Position numbers and translations under genes: made by a program. Below are positions 39,510-47,185 of a DNA stretch of 62,863 nt, piece after piece. How positions within the stretch are numbered: position 1 is the stretch's first letter; every line of letters begins with the position of its first letter. The notes beneath the pieces are model-generated. The model did no database searches. It saw only the letters and a program-made list of their open reading frames with translations, and was not told where the DNA came from. Source of the DNA: Paracoccus laeviglucosivorans (GTDB lineage Bacteria; Pseudomonadota; Alphaproteobacteria; Rhodobacterales; Rhodobacteraceae); contig NZ_FXTK01000021.1 in assembly GCF_900182695.1 (NCBI RefSeq), positions 1-62,863 on the forward strand, read 5' to 3'.

Positions 39510-39533
39510 AAGGGCGCCCGCTCGGGCGCCCTT
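39510..39533 (-). terminator. Intrinsic terminator after N-carbamoylsarcosine amidase
   Basis: AAGGGCGCCCG (39510-39520) pairs with CGGGCGCCCTT (39523-39533), an 11-bp GC-rich perfect stem. On the minus strand it is followed by TTTTCCCTT. It lies only 6 bp after the amidase stop, so it should partly separate the amidase message from the MFS-hyuA-hyuB genes. Confidence 0.75.
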
Positions 39534-39538
39534 CGGGA

Positions 39539-40261
39539 TCATTCAGCCGCGACCTTCTGCGCACCAAGACCGTCGATGTAGCTCACGCATTCATCCACGG
39601 TGTGAACGTCGCCGAACTTGGCATCGATGTCGAAAAGATTCCAGGCGACCGCGCCGGGCACCCGGTCGCCGATGGCTTCCTTGACCGCAATGGTGCGGAA
39701 GCCGTCAGCAATGCCGTCGCAGATCGTCTGGCGCACGCAGGCGCAAGCGGTCACGCCGGTGACCAGGATGGTATCCACATTGTTTGCGCGCAGAATGCCT
39801 GCCAACTCGGTGCCATGGAACGACGAGGCGCGCTTTTTCAACAGCGTGTATTCGCCTTCGATGGGTTCGATGCGGCTGTCGATGGCCCACAGGTCCGTGT
39901 CCTTGATGTCGACCACGTCGACCGGGATCTTGTTGTGCCACAGGCCCATGTCGGTGAAATCGGCATTGCGGTCGGTGATCTCATAGGCGGTGGTCACATG
40001 CACCACAGGCAAACGCGCGGCCCGGAAGGCCTTCAGCAGCTTCTGCATCCCCGGGATGATCTCGTTGTCCATCTTCTCCTGGTCGCAGGTGAAGGGATTG
40101 CCGGGACGGGTCCAAGCATTGGCCAGATCGACGCTGACCAGCGCGGGACGTTTGCCAAAGCCGACACGCCGTTGAAACCCGCGCTCTTTGTAAAGCTTGC
40201 TCGCGGTGTCGAAAGCTTCTTGCAGCAGACGGTCCAGTTCCTTGGTGTCCATTTCGCTCAT
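39539..40261 (-). CDS. N-carbamoylsarcosine amidohydrolase
   Basis: Cytosolic isochorismatase-fold enzyme converting N-carbamoylsarcosine to sarcosine, CO2 and ammonia. The 240-aa protein resembles the Arthrobacter enzyme in RVGFGKRPALVSVDLANAWTRPG. The probable catalytic triad is Asp45, Lys143 and Cys175 (VDLANAW; LKKRASSFHGTEL; TGVTACACVRQT). The start at 40261 has AAGGA upstream; a longer form from 40294 is less likely. It leads the minus-strand run toward MFS, hyuA, hyuB and NCS1, the known order of function for creatinine degradation via N-methylhydantoin. A LysR gene is divergent. Confidence 0.92.
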   Translation of the reverse strand: MSEMDTKELDRLLQEAFDTASKLYKERGFQRRVGFGKRPALVSVDLANAWTRPGNPFTCDQEKMDNEIIPGMQKLLKAFRAARLPVVHVTTAYEITDRNADFTDMGLWHNKIPVDVVDIKDTDLWAIDSRIEPIEGEYTLLKKRASSFHGTELAGILRANNVDTILVTGVTACACVRQTICDGIADGFRTIAVKEAIGDRVPGAVAWNLFDIDAKFGDVHTVDECVSYIDGLGAQKVAAE

Positions 40262-40383
40262 GATCAGATCCTTAACTTGATGAGAATGGCGCACGGATAA
40301 GCCGTTTTCACACGCAGTGAGTGTTCAGTCATCCGTCGCACTGGTGCCATACTGCCTTGCTCCGTTGACGATGGTGAAATGGC

Positions 40384-41331
40384 ATGTCAGCAATTATTCA
40401 TGCGCCGTATGCATTAATGAGAGGTTGTCATTCCGTGAGTGATCATTTCGGCATCGAGAATGTTCATTCGTTCATCACACTTGCCGAAGAGCTCAGCTTT
40501 CGTCGCGCCGCCGAGCGGCTGCATCTGGATCAATCGGCCCTAAGTCGGCGGATCCAGAAACTGGAAGCGACATTGGGGTTCCGCTTGCTGGAACGCACAA
40601 CTCGGGAGGTGCGTCTGACCCAAGCTGGTCGCAGCTTTTATGACGACAATGCGGGGCTGCTTCGGGGCTACGAAACATCGATCCACCTGGCGCGGCGGAT
40701 CGCCGATGGGAAACTCGGAGCGCTCAACGTGGGGTACATGGCCTTTGCCGCAACCGAGTTGATGCCTGCGGCAGTGGCGCGTTTTCGACATGCCCATCCT
40801 GAGGTCGATCTGACAATCCGCTATATCCGGACCCAAGGCCAAAAGATCGCACTGGCGAATGACGAGATCGACCTGGGCTACATGATAGGCCCTTTCGATC
40901 ATTCCGATTACCACACCCTGACCCTGTCGGTGGAGCCGCTCTATGTCGTGACGCCCCGCAATCACGCCTTGTTGCGTCTTGCGACGGTGACGCCTGCCGA
41001 TCTGTCGGGGCAAGACGTCATCCTTGGCGACACGCACGAATGGGATGAATATCGCTGGCGCCTGAACAACTTGTTCAGCGCCGAAGGAATATCCCTGAAC
41101 ATCACGCTGGAGGCATCGAATACATTGGCTTTGCTGGGGCTGGTTGCGGCGGGACTGGGGGTGACTATCTATCCCGAAAGCCTGATCGGCTTCTTGGGAC
41201 GCAGTGTCGAGGCACGCCCCATCATGCACCCGCAATTCCGTATCAGCACCGTGCTGGCCTGGAAAAGGTCGAACAGGTCGCGTCAGGTCCGTGAATTCGT
41301 GGATGTGGCCAAGCTATCCGGCATACGTTAG
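40384..41331 (+). CDS. LysR-family transcriptional regulator
   Basis: Regulator of up to 315 aa: helix-turn-helix HSFITLAEELSFRRAAERLHLDQSALSRRIQKLE, then an effector domain (LNVGYMAFAATELMPAAVARF, LVAAGLGVTIYPES). The ATG at 40384 gives a short unusual leader; a GTG at 40435, just before SDHFGIENVHSF, gives a more typical LysR N-terminus and is equally possible. It is divergent from the N-carbamoylsarcosine amidase operon (122 bp between starts) and probably activates it. Confidence 0.85.
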   Translation: MSAIIHAPYALMRGCHSVSDHFGIENVHSFITLAEELSFRRAAERLHLDQSALSRRIQKLEATLGFRLLERTTREVRLTQAGRSFYDDNAGLLRGYETSIHLARRIADGKLGALNVGYMAFAATELMPAAVARFRHAHPEVDLTIRYIRTQGQKIALANDEIDLGYMIGPFDHSDYHTLTLSVEPLYVVTPRNHALLRLATVTPADLSGQDVILGDTHEWDEYRWRLNNLFSAEGISLNITLEASNTLALLGLVAAGLGVTIYPESLIGFLGRSVEARPIMHPQFRISTVLAWKRSNRSRQVREFVDVAKLSGIR

Positions 41332-41370
41332 CATTTTGACGCTTCGTCCACAAAGACGAGGAGATCAGGA

Positions 41371-41490
41371 ATGCGGAAACGCAAGAACCATGACGCGGGC
41401 AACAAGGCGCGCGTCGCGCTGGAGGCTCTGAAAGGCGAGTGCACTGTGTCGGAACTAGTGACCGGATACGGAGTGCATCCGACAACTCGG
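41371..41490 (+). mobile_element. IS3-family transposase OrfA remnant
   Basis: The first ~38 residues of this frame (MRKRKNHDAGNKARVALEAL, then TVSELVTGYGVHPT) match the N-terminal helix-turn-helix of IS3-group OrfA transposases. After that the homology stops abruptly and the frame runs into a degenerate intergenic repeat. No orfB or terminal inverted repeats were seen. It is a dead insertion-sequence stub at the left edge of the putative island. Confidence 0.75.
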
Positions 41491-41508
41491 GTAACAACCA
41501 CCCTGACC

Positions 41509-41627
41509 CGGCCCATTGCTGCCAGTCGGCCTCGACCAATGCTGCTTTGCCGCATTCCCGGAAGCTGCCGCTCGACACGCGGCGCAGCATTTAGAGCTGC
41601 AGAGCGTCTGCGGTTGGGACGAAGCGG
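41509..41627 (+). repeat. Degenerate intergenic repeat, copy 1
   Basis: Begins CGGCCCATTGCTGCC, has the inner core AATGCTGC...GCATTC..GAAGCTGCC, and ends CGCAGCATTTAGAGC...AGAGCGTCTGCGGT. The same order of blocks recurs in copies starting near 43002, 50955, 51184 and 54229, in the same orientation. The copies are non-coding and diverged. Confidence 0.65.
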
Positions 41628-41635
41628 ACTCTTAA

Positions 41636-42313
41636 TCAGCCGGACAGGAAAGCGCGCAAAAGTGGTGACAGCTCCGCCGGAGCCTCCATAGGGATCATAT
41701 GCCCCACTTCAATGATCTTCATTTGAGCGTCGGGAATGGCGGACTGCATCTCGGCCGCCTCTTCTAAGGATCGTAGTCGATCCTTACCCCCCGCCACGAT
41801 CAAGGTGGGACAATCGATGGTCGGAAGCTTGTCAAGATCGCCGTCGCGCCGGAACACGGCTTGATTACGGAATGTCTGCCCACCGAGGCGCACGCTCATT
41901 GCATGTATCCGTTCGACAAGGGCGTTGTCTTCTTCGCGTTCGGGCGAAAGAGAGCGACGAATGGATTGGCGGCTAAGACCACGAAACGCCGAAGGGTCCG
42001 CGTCAGCGATTGCGACTTTCCTTCGGGCCTGAAGATCGCTGTCGCCCCGCGCGGAGGTGGCGAGCAGCACCAGCTTTGACACTCTCTGAGGCGCTATGCG
42101 CTGAATCTCGCGGGCGACATAGCCTCCCATGGAAAAGCCCACAACCGCGAATGTGTTGGGAGCCACCGCAAGCGTTTTTTCCGCCATGTCCTCGATGGAC
42201 AAGGCCCCCATTGGGTCAGCGTGAATGATTGGGCCAAACGTGGCGAGGTCATGGATCACATCTGACCAAAGGTCGGCGTCGAGCATGAACCCTGGCACAA
42301 GGATGATTCCCAT
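41636..42313 (-). CDS. Alpha/beta-hydrolase fold protein
   Basis: A 225-aa cytosolic hydrolase: ILVPGFMLDADLWSDV at the N-terminus (oxyanion region), nucleophile elbow GFSMGGY (Ser), acid region TLIVAGGKDRL, and His in EVGHMIPMEAP. It is short for the family but contains the full triad. The substrate cannot be read. It lies between the IS3 stub and the RiPP cluster and is followed on the same strand by an NTF2-like gene upstream, possibly a two-gene unit. Confidence 0.82.
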   Translation of the reverse strand: MGIILVPGFMLDADLWSDVIHDLATFGPIIHADPMGALSIEDMAEKTLAVAPNTFAVVGFSMGGYVAREIQRIAPQRVSKLVLLATSARGDSDLQARRKVAIADADPSAFRGLSRQSIRRSLSPEREEDNALVERIHAMSVRLGGQTFRNQAVFRRDGDLDKLPTIDCPTLIVAGGKDRLRSLEEAAEMQSAIPDAQMKIIEVGHMIPMEAPAELSPLLRAFLSG

Positions 42314-42504
42314 CTGTAGTTCTCCGCGGGCTTCAATCGCGAACGCAGCTTATGAAATACCTGACGGAGTTCAACCTTTCGACCCGCAGCGTAGAGCTCG
42401 ACGCGACGATGCTGCTCGCCCGCGCGGGCGCCGGCTCCGACGTGCCGTAGGCGATGGGACGAAGCTGCCACTCAAACATGTTTTTTATTCATCACTATGG
42501 TGCG

Positions 42505-42861
42505 CTACAGCGGCGAATGTTGATGAAAAGCTAGCTTCCATCCCTCATCGCGCCGGATATAGGCTGACCCGATCAGCGCCGAATAGGGTTGGCCATCGGC
42601 TCGGTTCACGTCGGCACGGTAACTGATAATTGCCACGTCTGGCGAAGGCTGAAGAACACTGCGGTCCGTCATGCGCAGGTCTTTCCATCTATTCTCTGAC
42701 GTTGCGGTTCTTGCGACGTCCTCACGCGTCTGGACACCGTGCATTTCACCGGCCTGAGGAAATGCAAGGACGCAATGTGCATCGAGATGCGCTGAAAAAT
42801 GCTCCTTTCCAGACAGCCAGAACCCCTGTTCAATCGTGAAAAGCTCTTGTTTAAGTCCCAT
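42505..42861 (-). CDS. NTF2-like (SnoaL/DUF4440-type) small protein
   Basis: A 118-aa single-domain protein with the cystatin-like NTF2 fold pattern: LFTIEQGFWLSGKEHFSAHLDAHCVLAFP at the N-terminus and VNRADGQPYSALIGSAYIRRDEGWKLAFHQHSP at the C-terminus. Such proteins are small enzymes or ligand binders. The ATG at 42861 follows AAGGGGGATGTC; a longer frame upstream reads through non-coding DNA. Its function is unknown. Confidence 0.75.
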   Translation of the reverse strand: MGLKQELFTIEQGFWLSGKEHFSAHLDAHCVLAFPQAGEMHGVQTREDVARTATSENRWKDLRMTDRSVLQPSPDVAIISYRADVNRADGQPYSALIGSAYIRRDEGWKLAFHQHSPL

Positions 42862-43001
42862 GACATCCCCCTTCTCAACACCAATCGCCGAGCATTGAGG
42901 ATTGTTCCAACGGCGGCAAAGGGCTCGACGCAGCGCAGCATCCCCAGGGGGTAGGGTAAGGATGCCTGGGGTCGGCTCGCCTTCCCTCCCGACCCTAAGC
43001 C

Positions 43002-43070
43002 GACGGTCGAACCTTTCCGAATGCTGCGCCGCAGCATTTCTCGAAGCTGCCATTCGACTAAGAGTGCCGC
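43002..43070 (+). repeat. Degenerate intergenic repeat, copy 2
   Basis: CGGTCGAACCTTTCCGAATGCTGC...CGCAGCATTTCTCGAAGCTGCCATTCG aligns with the middle of the copy at 50955 (CGGTCAAACCTTGGCGATGCTGC...GGCATTCTCCGAAGCAGCCATT). It lies in the non-coding stretch 42862-43337 upstream of hlyD, where no gene was supported. Confidence 0.6.
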
Positions 43071-43284
43071 ATTTTCATCGCTTGAGCTTCTCGCGCAGGC
43101 GAGACTGCCAGTGATCGCGGCGGCCACCTCGGCTGATCCAGGACGCAAGCACTCATTTGCGGCTTCCTTGGTCACGATCTAATTTTCGTGTCCACGAAAC
43201 CGACAGCAGGTCAGACGGGACAGACCGCAGTTCTGAATTTAGTTCGCCATACCGGCCAAAAAGAGGTCATTTCCTATCCGCCAA

Positions 43285-43300
43285 TAGCACATCCGTGCTA
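43285..43300. promoter_or_regulatory. Palindrome upstream of the RiPP export genes
   Basis: TAGCAC-ATCC-GTGCTA is a perfect 6+4+6 inverted repeat 37 bp before the HlyD start chosen here. A related imperfect element with the same 4-bp spacer, TTAGTGC-ATTT-GTGCTAA, lies at 46806-46823 before the precursor gene. Both could bind the NarL-type regulator encoded in the cluster (inference). Confidence 0.4.
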
Positions 43301-43337
43301 GCAGATGCTCAAAACGACATGCGTTAAGCTGACCGCT

Positions 43338-44624
43338 ATGTCACGAGCGCTTTTTCGCAGTCAGGTCAGGGAAAAACGGCAATCTGAATGGGTGGGCCGT
43401 CCGATGGTGGCGAACGGTGTCCCGGCCGGGGCGACTGCGCTGTTCGCGGCCGTATTCGTGGTGGCGACCGCCTGTTTTATCGCTTTTGGCGAATATACCC
43501 GGCGGGTGAAAGTGTCAGGTGTGATCCTGCCTGCAGGTGGCCTGACACGGCTGGTGGCAAGCCAAGCGGGCTGGATCAGCGAACTTGCCGTTAGCGAAGG
43601 TGACCGCGTGCGCAAGGGGCAGACACTCTATGCCTTGGATATCGACACCGCGACGGCGCGGGGCAATACACAGGACGCTGTGACGGAAATTCTCGACCGC
43701 AAGCGGGGCGAATTGCAGCAGGCTTTGGCGTCGCAGCAGGAATTCGACGTCGCAGCACTAGAGCGCCTGCATCAGCAGATGAGAAACCTTGACGACGAAC
43801 TTCCCCAGCTTGAGGCGCAAATTGCAGCCGCCGCCGAGTTTTCAGAACAGTTACAGTACTTTACGGATCGACAACGCCGCAATCTGGAACGTGGCATGGG
43901 CCTTGCGGCTGACTATGAGGCTCGGTTGCAATCGCAGCAGTCACAACGCGCTATCCTTGCCGGGCTGCGTCGCGAGAAAGTGCAGTTGACGGGCCAGCGC
44001 GAAGTGCTGGGTCGCGAAATCGCAGGCTTTATGCCCGAGGCGCGTGCCCGGATCGCGGTGCTGGATGGTCAGCTTCTGGATGTCGAACAACAGCTTTCTC
44101 AGGTTGAGGCCTTGCGTGGCCTGCGCATTATCGCGCCACGGGACGGCATCGTGACGGGCATCATCAGCAAAGCGGGGCAGACCGTCGCCGAGGGTACGCC
44201 TTTGCTGACCATCGTTCCCAACGATCAGCCGCTTGTCGTGCAGCTTGTGGCGCCGGGCGGTTCGGTCGGATTTCTGCGCGAAGGTGCGGATGTTCTGTTG
44301 CGATATCCAGCCTTTCCCTATCAGAAATTCGGGCAGTATCCCGGCCAAATCAGCGTCATATCACGGGCCAATCTGTTGACGGACGAGGCAGCGGATTTAG
44401 TTTCCGCCACCGATGCGGACAAGGGGCCAAGCCTGTTTCGCGTGACGGTCGTGCCCGACAACCCCTATGTTCTGGCCTATGGTAAAGCCGAGCCATTGCA
44501 GGCTGGAATGCAGGTCGAAGCCCATTTGTTGCTGGAAAGCAGACCTTTATGGCAATGGATTCTTGAGCCCCTGTTCGGGCTGCGGGGGTCATTCGCCCGA
44601 ACCGGGTCCGGTGACAAGACATGA
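43338..44624 (+). CDS. HlyD/CvaA-type membrane fusion protein of a bacteriocin-like exporter
   Basis: Periplasmic adaptor of 428 aa linking the ABC exporter to an outer-membrane channel. The N-terminus LFRSQVREKRQSEWVGR and SEWVGRP region aligns with CvaA/MchE; a single membrane anchor (~30-50) is followed by GEYTRRVKVSGVILPAGG, a lipoyl half-motif, a coiled coil (~115-230), the second lipoyl half (IIAPRDGIVTGI) and a beta-barrel with YPAFPYQKFGQYPGQI. The ATG at 43338 was chosen over 43305 because it gives the CvaA-like N-terminus; neither has a clear ribosome-binding site. Its stop overlaps the C39 exporter start (ATGA). No TolC-like gene is nearby. Confidence 0.9.
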   Translation: MSRALFRSQVREKRQSEWVGRPMVANGVPAGATALFAAVFVVATACFIAFGEYTRRVKVSGVILPAGGLTRLVASQAGWISELAVSEGDRVRKGQTLYALDIDTATARGNTQDAVTEILDRKRGELQQALASQQEFDVAALERLHQQMRNLDDELPQLEAQIAAAAEFSEQLQYFTDRQRRNLERGMGLAADYEARLQSQQSQRAILAGLRREKVQLTGQREVLGREIAGFMPEARARIAVLDGQLLDVEQQLSQVEALRGLRIIAPRDGIVTGIISKAGQTVAEGTPLLTIVPNDQPLVVQLVAPGGSVGFLREGADVLLRYPAFPYQKFGQYPGQISVISRANLLTDEAADLVSATDADKGPSLFRVTVVPDNPYVLAYGKAEPLQAGMQVEAHLLLESRPLWQWILEPLFGLRGSFARTGSGDKT

Positions 44625-46804
44625 GCCGTGCCCTGCTTGACCGACTGTCGTCGCGTCTGACCAGCAAAACCCCTGTCATCCTGCAATCCGAGGCCGCGGA
44701 ATGCGGCGTTGCCTGTATGGCGATGCTAGCCGGATATCATGGCCGCAGGCTGGACATGCTGGCAATAAGACGCAGGATTTCTTTGTCTATGCATGGCTCG
44801 AACCTAAAGGATCTTGTCCAGCTTGGCACCGGACTAGGCCTTGCGACACGGGCATTGCGGCTGGAGATGAGCGATCTTCACCGCCTGCGACTGCCCTGCA
44901 TCCTGCACTGGGATCAAAAGCATTTCGTGGTCCTGACGCGGCTGACGGGTCGGCATGCCTATATCAATGATCCGGCCGTCGGTCAGCGGCGGCTTAGCTT
45001 CGATCAGGTATCCGATTCCTTCACCGGCGTCGCCCTCGAGGCGTGGCCAACGGGCGAGTTCCAACGCGGTGATGAACGCGTGCGGATCCGGCTGGGCGAA
45101 TTGGTCATGCGCACGTCGGGGATAGGGCGGGCAGCAGTTCATGTCCTAGCCATCTCGGTTTTGGTCGAAATGGTGACCATCGCACTGCCCATCGGTTTTC
45201 AGTTGGTGCTAGACGAGGTAATCGTGGCGGCCGACCACGATTTGCTGACGCTGATCGCCATGGCCTTGGCCCTATTGCTGATCCTGCAGGTCGCAGCGAC
45301 GTTGGCCCGCACCTGGATCGCCATGATGGTCGGCTCCAGCCTGATCCTGCAATGGCGCGTTGCGCTGTTCGACCGTCTCCTGCGTCTGCCTTTGGGGTTT
45401 TTCGAAAAGCGGCATGTGGGAGATATAGTGTCGCGGTTTTCGTCCGTGGACAGCATGCAAGAGGTGCTGACCACGCGGGCCATCCAGTCGCTGCTTGACG
45501 GTGTCATGACTTTTGTTCTGGTGCTGATGATGCTGCTTTACAGCGGCTGGCTGGCACTGGCCGCCTTGATCAGCATGGCACTTTACACGCTGTTTCGCTT
45601 GATTTCGTATCGCGCGTTCAGGCGCGGCGCCGAAGAAATGATCGTTCATTCCGCGCAGGAAGGAACCCATTTCATGGAGACCGTCCGTGGGATTGCCAGC
45701 GTCAAAGTGTTGGGCCTTGAGCCCCGCCGCCGCAGCATTTGGGTCAATCATCTGGTCGAGCGGATCAATGCCGGCCTGCGCATCCAGCGCATGGAAACCT
45801 GGCACCACGCGGCCAGCACGGCTTTGTTCGGTCTGGACCGGGTGCTGATCATCTGGCTGGGCGTCCGCGCGGTGATCGATGGTTCCTTATCGGTCGGCAT
45901 GTTTGTGGCGTTTCTGGCATATAAGGATCAGTTCGCGACACGCATCGTCGCTCTGATCGACACGCTGGTGCAATTCCGAATGTTGTCCCTGCACGGAGAG
46001 CGCATCTCCGACATTGCCTTGGCTGACACCGAAGAGGGGGATGACAAGCAATCGCTTGCCACACCGGCAATAATGGATCGCGGGGCATCGGCATTGGAGG
46101 TCCGGGGACTGGCCTATCGCTATGCCGACAATGAACCGATGCTGCTGCGGGATCTGAACCTGAAGGTCGCGCCGGGTGAGTGTATTGGCGTGGCCGGTCC
46201 CTCGGGCGTGGGCAAGACGACCTTCCTGAAACTGCTGTCCGGCCTTGCCAGTCCGCTCGAGGGGCAAATCCTGATTGATGACATTCCCGTATCCAGCATT
46301 GGTCTGGCATCCTATCGCAGCCGCATCGGCTGTGTATTGCAGGACGACCGTCTGTTCGCGGGATCGATCCGCGACAATATTTCGGCATTTGACGGCACGA
46401 CACCCGAAGAATGGCTGCATGAATGCGCGCGCATGGCGGCGATCCACGACGACATCATGGCACTGCCAATGGGCTATGAAACGATGGTGGGCGATATGGG
46501 CAGCTCTTTGTCGGGGGGACAGCGGCAAAGGGTCGTTCTGGCGCGTGCCCTGTGCCGTCGTCCGGCGGTGCTGTTTCTGGATGAGGCGACCAGCCATCTG
46601 GACAGCATGAACGAACAGGCAATCAATGCGGCCGTTCGTCGTCTGCCAATGACACGCATCGTTGTCGCGCATCGCGAAACGACGCTTGCAATGGCAGATC
46701 GCGTGGTGCGGCTGGATGGGTCAGGCGGGATTGTTGCGGTGCCACCGGGCCTGCGCACGCCGTTGCAAAGCACCCATGCGCAGGCCTCCGCCGACAGAGT
46801 GTAA
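44621..46804 (+). CDS. C39-peptidase ABC exporter (PCAT, CvaB-like)
   Basis: Bifunctional inner-membrane protein that cuts double-glycine leaders and exports the freed peptide. The 727-aa order is: N-terminal C39 peptidase with catalytic Cys28 (QSEAAECGVACMAM), His101 (KHFVVLTR) and Asp117 (YINDPAVG); six-helix transmembrane domain (~165-440); ATPase with Walker A GPSGVGKTT, signature LSGGQRQR and Walker B AVLFLDEATSHLD. All peptidase residues are intact, so leader processing should work. It is coupled to the HlyD gene and followed by the precursor gene with a matching GG site, 139 bp away. Confidence 0.95.
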   Translation: MSRALLDRLSSRLTSKTPVILQSEAAECGVACMAMLAGYHGRRLDMLAIRRRISLSMHGSNLKDLVQLGTGLGLATRALRLEMSDLHRLRLPCILHWDQKHFVVLTRLTGRHAYINDPAVGQRRLSFDQVSDSFTGVALEAWPTGEFQRGDERVRIRLGELVMRTSGIGRAAVHVLAISVLVEMVTIALPIGFQLVLDEVIVAADHDLLTLIAMALALLLILQVAATLARTWIAMMVGSSLILQWRVALFDRLLRLPLGFFEKRHVGDIVSRFSSVDSMQEVLTTRAIQSLLDGVMTFVLVLMMLLYSGWLALAALISMALYTLFRLISYRAFRRGAEEMIVHSAQEGTHFMETVRGIASVKVLGLEPRRRSIWVNHLVERINAGLRIQRMETWHHAASTALFGLDRVLIIWLGVRAVIDGSLSVGMFVAFLAYKDQFATRIVALIDTLVQFRMLSLHGERISDIALADTEEGDDKQSLATPAIMDRGASALEVRGLAYRYADNEPMLLRDLNLKVAPGECIGVAGPSGVGKTTFLKLLSGLASPLEGQILIDDIPVSSIGLASYRSRIGCVLQDDRLFAGSIRDNISAFDGTTPEEWLHECARMAAIHDDIMALPMGYETMVGDMGSSLSGGQRQRVVLARALCRRPAVLFLDEATSHLDSMNEQAINAAVRRLPMTRIVVAHRETTLAMADRVVRLDGSGGIVAVPPGLRTPLQSTHAQASADRV

Positions 46805-46805
46805 A

Positions 46806-46823
46806 TTAGTGCATTTGTGCTAA
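46806..46823. promoter_or_regulatory. Imperfect palindrome upstream of the precursor gene
   Basis: TTAGTGC-ATTT-GTGCTAA begins just after the exporter stop and lies 121 bp before the precursor ATG. Its right half and spacer length match the TAGCAC-N4-GTGCTA element at 43285-43300. It may give the precursor its own regulated promoter (inference). Confidence 0.35.
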
Positions 46824-46943
46824 TGGCCAAGAATCCATGGGGCTGACAGCATTAAGCCGTTCGGAAAACAGCACGGAGGAATGCCGTTTTCTGGCCGTCC
46901 ATCGCGGGGCGGTTCCCGCGCTTTTCAGCAAGAGGAGAAGACA

Positions 46944-47138
46944 ATGAGCCTTCGCAAAATCATCGCAGACCGCGTGTCGCATCAGGGCACTGACACCGAT
47001 GCGCCATCGGCCGATCTGCAATTTCTAAGCGACGACGAACTTGGTTTGGTGTCTGGCGGACAGGTCTGTTTCGGTCGGGCCGAATTCCTGCGCGGCAATG
47101 GTCACAACAAGACCACGACCACGGGGCAATGCGAATAG
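46944..47138 (+). CDS. RiPP precursor peptide with double-glycine leader, triceptide-type candidate
   Basis: A 64-aa peptide. Residues 1-39 form a leader (MSLRKIIAD...) ending in LSDDELGLVSGG, a classic double-glycine signal for C39 peptidases. The predicted 25-residue core (40-64) starts QVCFGR and contains three aromatic-X-basic triplets: FGR at 43-45, FLR at 48-50 and HNK at 54-56. Cysteines 42 and 63 lie near the two ends. Such triplets are the sites where FxsB/GrrM/XyeB-type radical SAM enzymes join an aromatic ring carbon to the third residue's beta carbon. The ATG at 46944 has AAGAGGAGAAG upstream. A maturase gene follows 47 bp later. Crosslinks and a possible disulfide are inferences. 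Confidence 0.87.
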   Translation: MSLRKIIADRVSHQGTDTDAPSADLQFLSDDELGLVSGGQVCFGRAEFLRGNGHNKTTTTGQCE

Positions 47139-47185
47139 CAAGCTGACGCGCTCGGCCGCTGAGACGGGATCGAAAGGACATCGTC

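Noticed and set aside
42669..43175. 168-aa minus-strand open frame upstream of hlyD
   Set aside because: Overlaps the NTF2-like gene in another frame and an intergenic repeat copy; composition is repeat-derived.
46863..46891. Hairpin GAAAACAGC/GCCGTTTTC before the precursor as an attenuator
   Set aside because: One mismatch, short stem and no convincing terminator tail; too weak to annotate.
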